A stretch of 64,000 nucleotides of DNA from Azospirillum cavernae (GCF_003590795.1 NZ_QYUL01000002.1:1295001-1359000), one strand, 5' to 3'; numbered from the stretch's first letter, positions 55,647 to 64,000 are shown. The notes: a model not told the origin generated them from the letters alone. Program-made: numbers and translations.

Positions 55647-57446
55647 TCAGAACTGGTCTTCGCTCAGCGCCATCACGGTGTTGCGGGCGCTGCGGATGGT
55701 GGGCAGCAGGGCGGGGGACGGGGCCAGGATCTGTTCGGCGTAGAAACGCGCGACGATCAGCTTGGTTTCCAGGAAGGGGGCGTTGGCGCCGGGGGCGCGC
55801 AGGCCGTCCAGCGCGGCGACCGCCGAGCGGGCCAGCATCCAGCCGCCCGCCACGTTGCCCCACAGCTTCAGATAGGCCACCGCACCGGCGGCGGCGCCGC
55901 GCAGGTCGCCTTCGGCCTGGGTGGCGACGATCCATTCGACCGCCGCGTCCAGCGCGTCGAGACCCGCCGACAGCTCCGCCCGGATCACGGCCACGTCGTC
56001 GCCGGGGACCGAGGCCAGGGAGTCCGCCGTCGCCCGCATCTCGGCGATGAGGGCCTTGGCCGAGGCGCCCTTGTCGCGCCCGGTCTTGCGGAAGGCCAGA
56101 TCGTTGGCGTGGATGCCGTTGGTGCCCTCGTAAATCGGGGTGATGCGGGCGTCGCGGTAATGCTGGGCGGCGCCGGTTTCCTCGATGAAGCCCATGCCGC
56201 CATGGATCTGCACGCCGGTGGACGCCACGTCGCAACCGATGTCGGTGGACCACGCCTTGACGATGGGGGTCAGCACGTCCACCCGCGCCGTCGCCGCCGC
56301 GCGCGCGGCCTCGTCCGGGTGGTGGCGGGCGGTGTCGAGCTGGGTTCCGGCGTAGAGCGCCAGCGCGCGCGCCGCCTCGGTTTTGGCGCGCATGTCCAGC
56401 AGCATGCGGCGGACGTCGGGATGCTTGATGATCGAGACCGCCGATCCCTTGGCGTCGGCCAGATCCTTGCTCTGCACCCGCGCCTTGGCGTAATCGCGGG
56501 CCTGCTGATAGGCGCGTTCGGCCACCGCCACGCCCTGGATGCCGACGCCCAAACGGGCGTTGTTCATCATGGTGAACATGTATTCGATGCCGCGATTTTC
56601 CTGGCCGACCAGGAAGCCGACGGCCCCATCCTCGTCGCCATAGGCCATGACGGCGGTCGGGCTGGCCATGATGCCCAGCTTGTGCTCCAGGCTGGCGCAG
56701 CGCAGGTCGTTGCGCGCGCCCGGGGTTCCATCGGCGTTGGGCAGGAATTTCGGCACGATGAACAGGCTGATGCCCTTGATCCCGGCGGGGGCGTCGGGCA
56801 GGCGGGCCAGCACAAGATGGATGATGTTGTCCGTCAGGTCATGCTCGCCATAGGTGATGAAGATCTTCTGGCCGGTGACGCGGTAGGTCCCATCGTCGGC
56901 CCGAACCGCGCGGGTGCGGACGGCGGCGAGGTCGGATCCGGCTTGTGGCTCCGTCAAATTCATCGTGCCGGTCCACTCGCCCGAAATCATCTTGGGCAGG
57001 TAGAGCGCCTTTTGCTCGGCGCTGGCGTGTTCGGTCAGCAGATCGACGGCGCCCTGATTCAGCAGCGGGCACAGGCCAAAGGACAGGTTGGACGACTGCC
57101 ACATCTCGTTCACCGCGAAGGCGACGGTCCAGGGCAGGCCCTGGCCGCCATATTCCGGCTCGAACGGCAGGCTGTTCCACCCGGCCTCGGCGAACTGGCT
57201 GTAGGCCTCCTTCCAGCCGGTGGGGGTGCGGACGACGCCGTTTTCCAGGCGCGAGCCTTCCTTGTCGCCCACCCGGTTCAACGGGGCCAGCACGCCGGAG
57301 GAGAATTTCCCGGCCTCTTCCAAAATCGCGTCCACCAGATCGGGGGCCGCCGATTCGCAATGCGGCAGAGCGGCGATGGCGTCCAGCCCGACCACATGGT
57401 TCAGGACAAAGCGCAGATCATCGACCGGAGCGGTGTAGGAACTCAT
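55647..57446 (-). CDS. Acyl-CoA dehydrogenase (long form with C-terminal domain)
   Basis: A 599-residue flavoprotein from ATG 57446. The N-, middle and C-domain segments are in order: GWNSLPFEPEYGGQGLP, TMNLTEPQAGSDLAAVRTRA, YRVTGQKIFITYGEHDL, NNARLGVGIQGVAVAERAYQQA and QIHGGMGFIEETGAAQHYRDARITPIYEGTNGI, where the Glu is the expected catalytic base. The extra C-terminal domain is that of the long DmdC-like/FadE5-like group. It oxidises acyl-CoA to enoyl-CoA; the chain type is unknown. A 16-bp dyad upstream is the probable operator. Confidence 0.95.
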   Translation of the reverse strand: MSSYTAPVDDLRFVLNHVVGLDAIAALPHCESAAPDLVDAILEEAGKFSSGVLAPLNRVGDKEGSRLENGVVRTPTGWKEAYSQFAEAGWNSLPFEPEYGGQGLPWTVAFAVNEMWQSSNLSFGLCPLLNQGAVDLLTEHASAEQKALYLPKMISGEWTGTMNLTEPQAGSDLAAVRTRAVRADDGTYRVTGQKIFITYGEHDLTDNIIHLVLARLPDAPAGIKGISLFIVPKFLPNADGTPGARNDLRCASLEHKLGIMASPTAVMAYGDEDGAVGFLVGQENRGIEYMFTMMNNARLGVGIQGVAVAERAYQQARDYAKARVQSKDLADAKGSAVSIIKHPDVRRMLLDMRAKTEAARALALYAGTQLDTARHHPDEAARAAATARVDVLTPIVKAWSTDIGCDVASTGVQIHGGMGFIEETGAAQHYRDARITPIYEGTNGIHANDLAFRKTGRDKGASAKALIAEMRATADSLASVPGDDVAVIRAELSAGLDALDAAVEWIVATQAEGDLRGAAAGAVAYLKLWGNVAGGWMLARSAVAALDGLRAPGANAPFLETKLIVARFYAEQILAPSPALLPTIRSARNTVMALSEDQF

Positions 57447-57490
57447 GGCGGCGCGGCCTCCCAGGGTGTTGATTTGGTAGCGTTGATTGA

Positions 57491-57506
57491 TTGACGTATA
57501 CGTCAA
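57491..57506. promoter_or_regulatory. Perfect 16-bp dyad upstream of the acyl-CoA dehydrogenase gene
   Basis: TTGACGTATACGTCAA is completely self-complementary and ends 45 bp from the start codon. It resembles operators of MerR-type LiuR regulators of branched-chain and fatty-acid degradation (ACGT-N2-ACGT core). The regulator is not encoded in this window. The dyad is seen; the regulator is inferred. Confidence 0.7.
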
Positions 57507-57780
57507 CATACAGCATCGCATGGCGTTTGGCGAGAGGCCCTGTTGACGCGGCGTCTGGTCACGGCTGAGGCGAAAGCTATGCCGGGGATCGCCCGGCGGC
57601 AAGCCGCGCGGCGCGCCAAACCCGCCCCTCGGCGGAACGCCTGCGTATGTATAATTATAATTGATTAAAACAATCATTTGACGAACTGAAATTGCAAAGG
57701 CGACGCTAATTTCTACCGAGAGCGCCGTGGGATTTTCCCGCAAAAGGCGTGATCGGAAACGCGCATCCCACAGTTTCGTC
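57507..57780. other. Intergenic region with an AT-rich patch
   Basis: About 270 bp without a gene. Positions 57645-57720 are strongly AT-rich for this chromosome and probably hold the promoter of the following small gene. No clean -35/-10 pair stands out. Confidence 0.5.
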
Positions 57781-57794
57781 AGGAGAAATCGGAC

Positions 57795-58325
57795 ATGACC
57801 AGCTCTGTGACCACCGGGTTCGTGCCGGGTTCGCAAATCCTTCTCCAATCCTTGACGGCGGGGTCGAACCTGTCCTCGATCCTGGTCGCTCAACCGGCGA
57901 CCGGCGCCCTGACCATGGCGACCTCCACGGCGGGCGCGGCGAACGGCGCCTATTGGCAGGTGGCCGACGCCGGGCAGACCACGAGCTACAACGGCCAGAC
58001 CCTGGCCGGGATTTATCTGATTTCGCTGTCCACCAACACCGGCGCGCGCTTCCTGAACGGCGACGCGACGACCACCCACGTCACCCTCGCCGCCGCCCCG
58101 TCGTCCAGCACGCCCTCGGTCTGGTTCCCGGTTCCCACCGTGATGGGCGGCTATTGCCTGGCCTGCGCGCCCGGCCCGGCGGCCACCACGTCGGTGTGGC
58201 TGACCAACAACAACAACCCCGGCCCCGGCCCGAACCTGTCGCTTTACAGCATCTGCAACCAGGGGTCCGGGGTCACGGACAGCTGGTGGCAGCCGGTTCC
58301 GGTGACGTTCGGCGCGTCCCTGTAA
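57795..58325 (+). CDS. Small three-fold-repeat protein A (beta-trefoil-like), paralogue of its neighbour
   Basis: A 176-residue protein with a good AGGAGA ribosome-binding site. No signal peptide is visible. Three imperfect units of about 45 residues each start with a hydrophobic G-x-[IY]-x-L type strand and end near a Trp: QILLQSL ... AYWQVADAG, GIYLISLS ... VWFPVPT, GYCLACAP ... SWWQPVPV. This three-fold pattern suggests a beta-trefoil lectin-like fold, as an inference. The next gene encodes a paralogue sharing QTLAG[IV]YLI, LNGD, VWFP and YCLAC blocks. Function is unknown. Confidence 0.75.
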   Translation: MTSSVTTGFVPGSQILLQSLTAGSNLSSILVAQPATGALTMATSTAGAANGAYWQVADAGQTTSYNGQTLAGIYLISLSTNTGARFLNGDATTTHVTLAAAPSSSTPSVWFPVPTVMGGYCLACAPGPAATTSVWLTNNNNPGPGPNLSLYSICNQGSGVTDSWWQPVPVTFGASL

Positions 58326-58536
58326 GCCGGAGCGCTTGCGTGCGGGGAGCGGGCGGGAAACAGGCGCGCTCCCCGTATGCGGGGAAGCTGGTCGCGTGCG
58401 TGAAACTTTAACATTTTCTCGTGTGTAGTGTTGGGGAAGCATTCTTTCGGCCAATTGATGGAAAACAAGCGCTGAGAAGAAATAAAATTTTTCCTCAAAC
58501 AAGGCCGATCTCCCCCCGACACAGGAGAGTCCGCGC

Positions 58537-59058
58537 ATGACCAGCACCCCGCCAAACCCGTTTCAACCGGGCGGGTTCATCCTTCTGAAATCGGAGAGGG
58601 GGTCGTGTCTGGCCGCCGATCCGACCAATGGCGCGCTGATCATGTCGGCGTCCGCCTCCCCCATGGCGGTTGCGGCGTCCTGGCAGGTCGCCGATGCGAG
58701 CCAATCCGTGACCTACAATGGTCAGACCCTGGCCGGGGTTTATCTGATTGTCCTCGACGGGAACCTGACGGCACGCCTCCTGAACGGCGACCCGGCGACC
58801 CAACAGGTCACATTGGTCGCTTCCCCCACGCCGAACGGCGGGACGGTGTGGTTTCCGGCGCCGGTCGCGAATGGCGAGCAGTATTGTCTGGCCTGTTCGC
58901 CTGGTCCGGGGGCCACCTCCCCGGTGTGGCTGGTCTCTCAGGATGGTCATAATCTCTTCACGCCGAGCCTCTCGCCGCACAGCGCGCTCAATCCGCTCGG
59001 GCTGACGACCGACAGCCTGTGGCGAGCGGAGGCATCTCCATTCCTGACGCGGCCGTAA
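58537..59058 (+). CDS. Small three-fold-repeat protein B (beta-trefoil-like), paralogue of its neighbour
   Basis: A 173-residue protein with an AGGAGAG ribosome-binding site and no signal peptide. The three units are FILLKSERGSCLAADP ... ASWQVADAS, GVYLIVLD ... TVWFPAPV and QYCLACSPGPGAT ... SLWRAEAS. It is clearly homologous to the gene before it: NGQTLAG[IV]YLI, AR.LNGD..T..VTL.A.P, and YCLAC.PGP.AT..VWL are shared. The 211-bp gap between them is AT-rich and probably has its own promoter. Function is unknown; a carbohydrate-binding role is a guess from the fold pattern. Confidence 0.75.
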   Translation: MTSTPPNPFQPGGFILLKSERGSCLAADPTNGALIMSASASPMAVAASWQVADASQSVTYNGQTLAGVYLIVLDGNLTARLLNGDPATQQVTLVASPTPNGGTVWFPAPVANGEQYCLACSPGPGATSPVWLVSQDGHNLFTPSLSPHSALNPLGLTTDSLWRAEASPFLTRP

Positions 59059-59144
59059 CCGCAAGCGAGGTTTTGCGGGGGCGCGGGCGGGAAACTGGCA
59101 CGCTCCCTGCATTGACTTCATCGACCGCGAGAGAGGATCGCCCG

Positions 59145-60221
59145 ATGACCTACGCTTCCGCCCTTGGCCTGTCCAGCAACGCCGCCGCCGCTCAAGCCGC
59201 TCAGGCGGCCAACGCCCCGCGCGGCCCGGCGACTGTGGAGGCGGCTGTGCGCAACGCCAGCGCCAAGACGGGGGTCGATTTTTCCTATCTGATGGAAAAA
59301 GCTGCCGTGGAGAGCGGCTATCGCACGGACGTGAAGTCCTCCTCCTCCTCGGCGACCGGGCTGTACCAGTTCATCGACAGCACATGGTTGCAGACGATGA
59401 AGGAGCATGGCGCGGAGTATGGTTTGGGCAAATACGCCAACGCCATCCAGACCCGCAGCGACGGACGCGCTTACGTCGCCGATCCGGCGACGAAGCAGGA
59501 GATCCTGGATTTGCGCAAGGATCCCAACACCTCGGCCCTGATGGCGGCGGCCTTCACCAAGGACAACAAGGATTATCTGGAAGAGACGGTGAACGGCAAC
59601 ATCGGCTCGACCGAACTCTACATGGCGCATTTCCTGGGCGCGGGCGGCGCCTCCAAATTCCTCAACGCCATGCAGGAGAACCCCAACCGCTCCGCCCGCG
59701 ATCTGTTCCCAGAGGCGGCGGCGGCCAACAAGAACGTCTTCACCGACAAGGAAACGGGCAAGGGCAAGACGTTGAAGGAGATTTACGACCGCTTCGCCTC
59801 GAAATTCTCGGAAAATCCGGTCGCCAAATTCGCCCCGGCGCAGGCCGCGACCGACGCGGTGCGCAAGCAGGACATGACCGACGGCTTCACCACCCAGGTG
59901 CCGATGATGCCCAGCAAGGCGCTGAACGGCACGCCGCTGTCGATCTATCAGGTGTTGGCGCTGAACGCGCTGGAAACCCCCGACGAGGTGGACAGCGCCA
60001 ACGGCAAGCAGACCCGCCCGCGCGACAAGGAACACCGCCGCATGCGCGACGAGCCGGTGCGCACCGATCAGGCCGCCGACGCCGGGGTCAGCGTCGGACT
60101 TGGTCTGGGGCTGGGCCGCGTCGTCGGGTCGGAATCGACGCCGGGCGGGCTGGTCAACACCGTGACGTCGGCGTCCGCCGCCGCCGCCGCGTCCGCCGCG
60201 ACGGTCAAGGTCGCGGCCTGA
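59145..60221 (+). CDS. Lytic-transglycosylase-like protein without signal peptide
   Basis: A 358-residue protein from ATG 59145. Residues about 35-80 carry an SLT-type signature: GVDFSYLMEKAAVESGY with the candidate catalytic Glu, then SSATGLYQFIDSTWLQTM. ELYMAHFLGAGGASKFLNAM further on matches the later part of the domain. An Ala-rich N-terminus precedes it, but no hydrophobic signal core is visible. The C-terminal third is low-complexity. It would cleave peptidoglycan if exported, possibly by a non-Sec route. It follows the two repeat-protein genes in the same direction. Confidence 0.85.
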   Translation: MTYASALGLSSNAAAAQAAQAANAPRGPATVEAAVRNASAKTGVDFSYLMEKAAVESGYRTDVKSSSSSATGLYQFIDSTWLQTMKEHGAEYGLGKYANAIQTRSDGRAYVADPATKQEILDLRKDPNTSALMAAAFTKDNKDYLEETVNGNIGSTELYMAHFLGAGGASKFLNAMQENPNRSARDLFPEAAAANKNVFTDKETGKGKTLKEIYDRFASKFSENPVAKFAPAQAATDAVRKQDMTDGFTTQVPMMPSKALNGTPLSIYQVLALNALETPDEVDSANGKQTRPRDKEHRRMRDEPVRTDQAADAGVSVGLGLGLGRVVGSESTPGGLVNTVTSASAAAAASAATVKVAA

Positions 60222-60274
60222 CGGGCAGCTTTTGCCGGTTTCGGCGCTGTTTCTGCCGGGTCAAAAGCGTCTGG

Positions 60275-60937
60275 TCAGTCCTTTTTGGCGGCGGCTTCTT
60301 GATCGGCCTTCCATTTGGTCATGAAGGCGCGGAACGCCTCGTCCATCTCCGCCCACACCTGTTGGGCGATGGGATCGTCGGCCACCATCTCAATGTAACG
60401 GGACAGTTTGGCGAAGCGCGACAGCGTGTCGTCGCCAAAGGCCGCCAGCTTGTTGCCGTAATAGAGCCACGGAACCAGCACGCAATCGGCCAACGACAGT
60501 TCCGCCCGCGCGGCGTAGCCCGTGGGTTGGAGAAAATGCTCCAGCGCGTTCAAGCCCTTCTCCAGATTGGCGCGTTCGGTCGGCTCGTCGATTTTGAAGC
60601 TGGAATCGGAGGCGGCGCGCAGCAGGCTGAACAGGCTGGCGCAATAGAGATCCACCGTGCGCGGAATCAGCCGGGCCAGCGCGCGTTCCTGCGGGGTGAC
60701 GCCCAGCATCGACGGGGTGGGGTGCAGGTCTTCGAGATACTCGCAGATGATCAGGCTTTCTGGCAGGATAAAGCCGTTGTGCTCCAGCACCGGCATCTTG
60801 CCGATGGGATTCATCGCCTGAAATTCCGGGGTGCCGAGCGCGGCCGGGCGCAGCGCGATGTCGATGCCCTTGGCGTAGCCCTGCATCCGCACGCGGGCGA
60901 CATAGGGAGAACCGGCGGAACCGTGCAGCACGATCAT
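60275..60937 (-). CDS. Glutathione S-transferase family protein
   Basis: A 220-residue protein. The N-terminal thioredoxin-like domain has LHGSAGSPYVARVRMQGYAKGI, the conserved cis-Pro and glutathione-contacting segment NPIGKMPVLEHNGFILPESLIICEYLED, and the all-helical C-terminal domain has the N-capping LSLADCVLVPWLYY. It resembles general cytosolic bacterial GSTs. The substrate is not predictable. It is convergent with the transglycosylase-like gene. Confidence 0.93.
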   Translation of the reverse strand: MIVLHGSAGSPYVARVRMQGYAKGIDIALRPAALGTPEFQAMNPIGKMPVLEHNGFILPESLIICEYLEDLHPTPSMLGVTPQERALARLIPRTVDLYCASLFSLLRAASDSSFKIDEPTERANLEKGLNALEHFLQPTGYAARAELSLADCVLVPWLYYGNKLAAFGDDTLSRFAKLSRYIEMVADDPIAQQVWAEMDEAFRAFMTKWKADQEAAAKKD

Positions 60938-61028
60938 GATGGGACGCTCGCCTCAATCGGAATGGGATGATGGTTTATACCACCATGCGCCTTGCCGACG
61001 GATCAGATTCCCGTGGACCGGGTCGTCC

Positions 61029-61056
61029 TTGAAGTTCCGAACGTCCGTGCTATCCT
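61029..61056 (+). promoter_or_regulatory. Possible sigma-70 promoter in the GST-def gap
   Basis: TTGAAG, 16 bp, TATCCT on the + strand. A transcript would start near 61063, immediately before an AAGGAGGTGA Shine-Dalgarno sequence. No convincing gene follows it directly. Low confidence. Confidence 0.3.
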
Positions 61057-61063
61057 GCGTGGC

Positions 61064-61235
61064 AAGGAGGTGACGCGCCTTCGGTTCCCTGAACAGGCGA
61101 GGCCGGTTTCCCGACCCCGCCCTTCGGTTCTTACCTATCCTGGTCCTTGTTGAAGCCGGCTTCCAACTCGATCTTCACCTTGAACCAGAAACGGTCGAAC
61201 CATTTCAGGAACTTTCTCAAACGCGTCACCTCCTT
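61064..61235. repeat. 14-bp inverted repeat containing two Shine-Dalgarno sequences
   Basis: AAGGAGGTGACGCG at 61064-61077 and its exact reverse complement at 61222-61235 point towards each other, 144 bp apart. The - strand arm is the ribosome-binding site of the tiny ORF. Confidence 0.7.
61131..61220 (-). CDS. Putative 29-residue small protein
   Basis: On the - strand, AAGGAGGTGACGCGT precedes TTG at 61220, an ideal ribosome-binding site at 8-bp spacing. The ORF encodes MRKFLKWFDRFWF followed by KVKIELEAGFNKDQDR, then TAA. A GTG three codons earlier (61229) is an alternative start but lies inside the Shine-Dalgarno. The first half is amphipathic and aromatic, the second half charged, as in small membrane-surface proteins. 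A TATGAT box lies about 65 bp upstream. No family is recognised. The long frame that contains it has no better start. Confidence 0.5.
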   Translation of the reverse strand: MRKFLKWFDRFWFKVKIELEAGFNKDQDR

Positions 61236-61455
61236 CCAGTGCGCCGGAACGGCGATGTTCCCGTCCGGCGGGAAAATCATAAGCGAAAATATGCAATCAG
61301 GCGATGGGCGAGGCGATCTTTGCGGCGCCGCCGCAAGGCGGGCCTGCGTGTTTGCGCGCGGGCGATTCCTTGACCCAGTGATGCGCTGCACTTAATTTGA
61401 TGGTTTGTCGCGGGCGCTGGTCGCCATTTCCCCCTTTCTTCCCTGTCGAGCACCC

Positions 61456-61968
61456 ATGGCCGTCCTTCCGATCCTCGTCGCCCCTCACCCGGTCCTGAAG
61501 CAGAAGGCGAAGCCCGTCGCCGCCGTGGACGCGCGCGTCGCCGCGTTCATGAACGACATGGTGGAAACCATGTACGCCGCCAACGGCATTGGGCTGGCCG
61601 CGCCGCAGGTCGGCGTGCTGGAGCGGATCATCGTCGTCGACGTCCATGAAAAGGACCAGCCGCGCAACCCGATCCGCCTCGCCAACCCGGAAATCATCTG
61701 GTCGTCGGAGGACAAAGGCCCGTGCGAGGAAGGGTGCCTGTCGGTGCCCGAACAATACGCCGACGTCATCCGCCCGGTGGCGGTGCGCGTCCGCTACCTC
61801 GACGAGACCAACACCCGGCGGGAGCTTGACGCGGACGGCATGCTGGCGACCTGCCTTCAGCATGAGATCGACCATTTGAACGGCGTGCTGTTCGTCGATC
61901 ACCTGTCGCTGCTCAAGCGCAACATGATCCTGCGCAAGGTGCAGAAGCAGCAGAAGGCGAGCGCCTGA
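61456..61968 (+). CDS. def: Peptide deformylase
   Basis: A 170-residue iron/zinc enzyme that removes the formyl group from nascent proteins. All three motifs are visible: GIGLAAPQ (44-51), EGCLS with metal ligand C94, and HEIDH with H136, E137 and H140. ATG 61456 was chosen because it starts at the family's usual [14 protein letters not shown]. fmt follows after 23 bp; def-fmt pairing links removal and addition of the formyl group. Confidence 0.97.
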   Translation: MAVLPILVAPHPVLKQKAKPVAAVDARVAAFMNDMVETMYAANGIGLAAPQVGVLERIIVVDVHEKDQPRNPIRLANPEIIWSSEDKGPCEEGCLSVPEQYADVIRPVAVRVRYLDETNTRRELDADGMLATCLQHEIDHLNGVLFVDHLSLLKRNMILRKVQKQQKASA

Positions 61969-61991
61969 TCGTCCTGGCGCGCGATGTCCCG

Positions 61992-62939
61992 ATGACCCAG
62001 CTTCGTCTCGTTTTCATGGGCACGCCCGATTTCGCCGTGCCCAGTCTGGCCGCGTTGATCGCGGCGGGGCATGAGATCGTCTGCGTCTACAGCCAGCCGC
62101 CGCGCCCCGCCGGGCGGGGGCACCAGGTGCAGAAATCCCCCGTCCACCGCTTCGCCGAAGAAAAGGGCGTCCCCGTTCGCACGCCCAAAAGCCTGCGCAA
62201 CGCCGAGGCGCAGGCCGAGTTCGCCGGGTTGAACGCCGACGCGGCGGTGGTCGCCGCCTATGGCTTGATCCTGCCGCAAGCGATCCTCGACGCGCCGCGT
62301 CTGGGTTGCGTCAACGTCCATGGCTCCTTGCTGCCGCGCTGGCGCGGGGCGGCGCCGATCCAGCGCGCGATTTTGGCGGGCGACGCGGAAACCGGCATCA
62401 CCATCATGCAGATGGACGTCGGGCTGGACACCGGGGCGATGCTGTCGAAAGAGGCGGTGGCGATCACGCCCGCGACGACGGCCAGCGGCCTGCACGATGA
62501 TTTGGCGGCGCTGGGCGCGCGGATGATCGTTCCGGCGCTGGCCGGTCTGGCCGACGGCAGCCTGACCGCGCAGCCGCAACCCGAGGAGGGCGTGACCTAC
62601 GCCGCCAAGCTGACGCGCGAGGACGGGCGGCTCGACTGGAGCCAACCCGCCGCCTTCGTCGAGCGGCAGGTCCGCGCGCTGACCCCCTGGCCCGGCTGCT
62701 GGTTCGACATCGGGGCGGAGCGCATCAAGGTTCTGGCGGCGGAGCCGGGCGGCGCGGCCACGGGCGCGCCCGAAACGTTGCTGCCGGGAACGCTTCTGGA
62801 CGACCGTCTTACGGTGGCTTGCGCCGATGGCGCGGTGCGCTTGACCCGCGTGCAGCGGCCCGGCAAGGCTCCGGTCGATGGCGCGGCCTTCCTGCGCGGT
62901 TTCGCCCTGCCGGTCGGCTCTGTGATTGGCGCCCCCTGA
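61992..62939 (+). CDS. fmt: Methionyl-tRNA formyltransferase
   Basis: A 315-residue enzyme that formylates initiator Met-tRNA using 10-formyl-THF. The start [19 protein letters not shown], the catalytic N108-x-H110 in [20 protein letters not shown] and D146 in [10 protein letters not shown] are present, followed by the OB-like C-terminal domain ([23 protein letters not shown]). Its stop TGA overlaps the truA ATG (TGATG). Confidence 0.97.
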   Translation: MTQLRLVFMGTPDFAVPSLAALIAAGHEIVCVYSQPPRPAGRGHQVQKSPVHRFAEEKGVPVRTPKSLRNAEAQAEFAGLNADAAVVAAYGLILPQAILDAPRLGCVNVHGSLLPRWRGAAPIQRAILAGDAETGITIMQMDVGLDTGAMLSKEAVAITPATTASGLHDDLAALGARMIVPALAGLADGSLTAQPQPEEGVTYAAKLTREDGRLDWSQPAAFVERQVRALTPWPGCWFDIGAERIKVLAAEPGGAATGAPETLLPGTLLDDRLTVACADGAVRLTRVQRPGKAPVDGAAFLRGFALPVGSVIGAP

Positions 62940-63676
62940 TGCAGCGGTGGAAACTGACCGTCGAGTATGACGGTCGGCCCTTCGTCGGCTGGCAACGGCA
63001 GGACAACGGCCCTTCGGTGCAGCAGAATCTGGAAGAGGCGGTGTTCCGTCTGTCCGGCGAGACGGTGCGCGTCCATGGCTCGGGCCGCACCGACGCGGGC
63101 GTCCACGCGCTGGGGCAGGTCTGCCATTTTGATTTGGAAAAGCCCTTCACCGGGCTGAAGCTGCGCGACGCGCTGAACTTCCACCTGAAACCCGCCCCCA
63201 TCGCGGTGCGGGAGGTCGAGGCGGTGGACGAGCGGTTCCACGCCCGCCTGACCTCCATCGGGCGGTCCTACGTCTACCGCATCGTCAACCGGCGCGCGCC
63301 GCTGGCGCTGGACGCGGGCCGCGCCTGGCACGTCACCCGCCCGCTGAACGCCGAGGCGATGCACGAGGCGGCGCAGGTTCTGGTCGGCGCGCACGACTTC
63401 ACCAGCTTCCGCGCCGCGCTGTGCCAAGCCAAATCGCCGTTGAAGACGCTGGACCGCCTGGACGTCGAACGGGTGGGCGAGGAGCTGCGCATCCACGCCG
63501 CCGCCCGGTCCTTCCTGCACCATCAGGTGCGCAACATGGTCGGCACGCTGGAGCTGGTCGGGGCGGGCAAATGGACCGCCGCCGATTTGCGCGCCGCGCT
63601 GGAGGCCCGCGACCGCAGCAAGGCCGGGCCGACCTGCCCGCCGGATGGGCTGTATTTCGTCGCGGCGCGTTACTGA
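62939..63676 (+). CDS. truA: tRNA pseudouridine(38-40) synthase
   Basis: A 245-residue enzyme making pseudouridine at positions 38-40 of tRNA. It begins [17 protein letters not shown]. Catalytic D52 sits in [14 protein letters not shown], and [16 protein letters not shown] and [14 protein letters not shown] are the other family motifs. The ATG at 62939 overlaps the fmt stop, so translation is coupled in a def-fmt-truA operon. Confidence 0.97.
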   Translation: MQRWKLTVEYDGRPFVGWQRQDNGPSVQQNLEEAVFRLSGETVRVHGSGRTDAGVHALGQVCHFDLEKPFTGLKLRDALNFHLKPAPIAVREVEAVDERFHARLTSIGRSYVYRIVNRRAPLALDAGRAWHVTRPLNAEAMHEAAQVLVGAHDFTSFRAALCQAKSPLKTLDRLDVERVGEELRIHAAARSFLHHQVRNMVGTLELVGAGKWTAADLRAALEARDRSKAGPTCPPDGLYFVAARY

Positions 63677-63686
63677 GCGGACGGCG

Positions 63687-64000
63687 TCACGCCCGCCGCA
63701 AAATCTCTTCGGCCAGCGCCTGCATTTCCACCGAGGCCTGCGACTTGCGGGCGGCTTCCGTCACCGAAAAGCCGCTCATCAGGGTTCCGGCGTAGGCGGT
63801 GCGGTTGCCGATTTGGGCCTCGGCCAGTTGGACGGCGGGCGGGTTCGCCAGTTCATGGACCTTGGCGATCAGCTCGTCGGCGATTTTGGCGCGCGGCGGC
63901 ACGCGGTTCAGCACCAGCAGCAGGCGGCGCTTTTCCTGGGTCGCCAATTCGATGGTCGGGTGGACCGCCCACAGATCCATCGGGCTGGGCTGCACCGGGG
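63687..64000 (-). CDS. ParA/MinD-type ATPase, C-terminal part
   Basis: The frame is open to the window edge and ends at 63687. The visible part includes PVQPSPMDLWAVH, a typical ParA 'P-[VS]-P-x-D' motif, then LLLVLNRVPPRAKIADELI and a C-terminal AYAGTLMSGFSVTE. These match the later strands of Soj/ParA-like partition ATPases. The Walker A and B motifs lie outside the window, so the subgroup (plasmid, chromosome, or flagellar/chemotaxis ParA-like) cannot be decided. It is convergent with truA. Confidence 0.85.
   Translation of the reverse strand, partial: PVQPSPMDLWAVHPTIELATQEKRRLLLVLNRVPPRAKIADELIAKVHELANPPAVQLAEAQIGNRTAYAGTLMSGFSVTEAARKSQASVEMQALAEEILRRA

Noticed and set aside
55647..58547. 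A 966-codon frame that would extend the acyl-CoA dehydrogenase upstream
   Set aside because: The extension runs antisense through the first small repeat-protein gene and the operator region. The family start fits ATG 57446.

Overview
The window is high-GC chromosomal DNA from an alphaproteobacterium, most likely order Rhodospirillales (the Azospirillum/Magnetospirillum neighbourhood). This rests on gene content read from the sequence: a napEDABC periplasmic nitrate reductase operon with an FNR/FixK-type box, a rhizobial-type phosphatidylcholine synthase, an alphaproteobacterial-type L36, PAS_5-type proteins, glcDEF, and carB followed by greA. No species assignment is possible from the sequence alone. 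No tRNA, rRNA or CRISPR array was seen.

Layout. 1-4.9 kb: tail of a chemotaxis receptor, dps, trxB with a large uncharacterised gene upstream, and a His-rich PadR (YqjI-like) regulator with a DUF2218 gene under a clear dyad operator. 5-7.5 kb: two adjacent 2-oxoglutarate/Fe(II) oxygenases and an ELM1-like protein. 7.6-13.3 kb: Lrp/AsnC regulator, secreted dienelactone-hydrolase-like enzyme, greA and carB. 13.5-15.5 kb: a Cys-rich PAS protein, a small membrane protein and an orphan protein. 15.6-19.9 kb: napEDABC. 20-22.8 kb: mgtC and a 7TMR-DISM histidine kinase broken by two frameshifts in G runs. 22.8-26.8 kb: a tightly overlapping operon (PAS_5, soluble FtsK-like translocase, DUF1801, DinB, PPOX-fold protein). 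27-30.5 kb: msrA, a TrmH-type methyltransferase, a VTT membrane protein, a YgjV-like protein and a ModE-like regulator.

30.8-40.6 kb is a complete 2-aminoethylphosphonate (AEP) uptake and degradation cluster. It holds a binding protein, an ATPase and a fused permease, phnW and phnX, a class III PLP enzyme resembling the 1-hydroxy-AEP lyase PbfA, an FAD amine oxidase and a divergent LysR regulator. It would import AEP-type phosphonates and convert them through phosphonoacetaldehyde to acetaldehyde and phosphate. 41-46.3 kb: rpmJ, glcDEF (glycolate oxidase) and pcs. 46.6-52.7 kb: a DUF2339 membrane protein, an iron-type alcohol dehydrogenase and a TPR protein built from six near-identical 47-residue repeats. 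53.1-54.5 kb: an apparently intact IS3-family element with terminal inverted repeats and a likely 4-bp target duplication. 54.9-60.9 kb: a GT2 glycosyltransferase, an acyl-CoA dehydrogenase with a 16-bp perfect dyad upstream, a tandem pair of paralogous small proteins with a three-fold repeat (beta-trefoil-like), a signal-less lytic-transglycosylase-like protein and a GST. 61-64 kb: a tiny ORF with an ideal ribosome-binding site, def-fmt-truA and the end of a ParA-type ATPase.

Two families of dispersed palindromic repeats punctuate the window. One is a GC-rich element (eight loci) that in one case lies in frame inside glcE. The other is a 105-bp AT-richer element (two copies) whose inner hairpin shows compensatory base changes.
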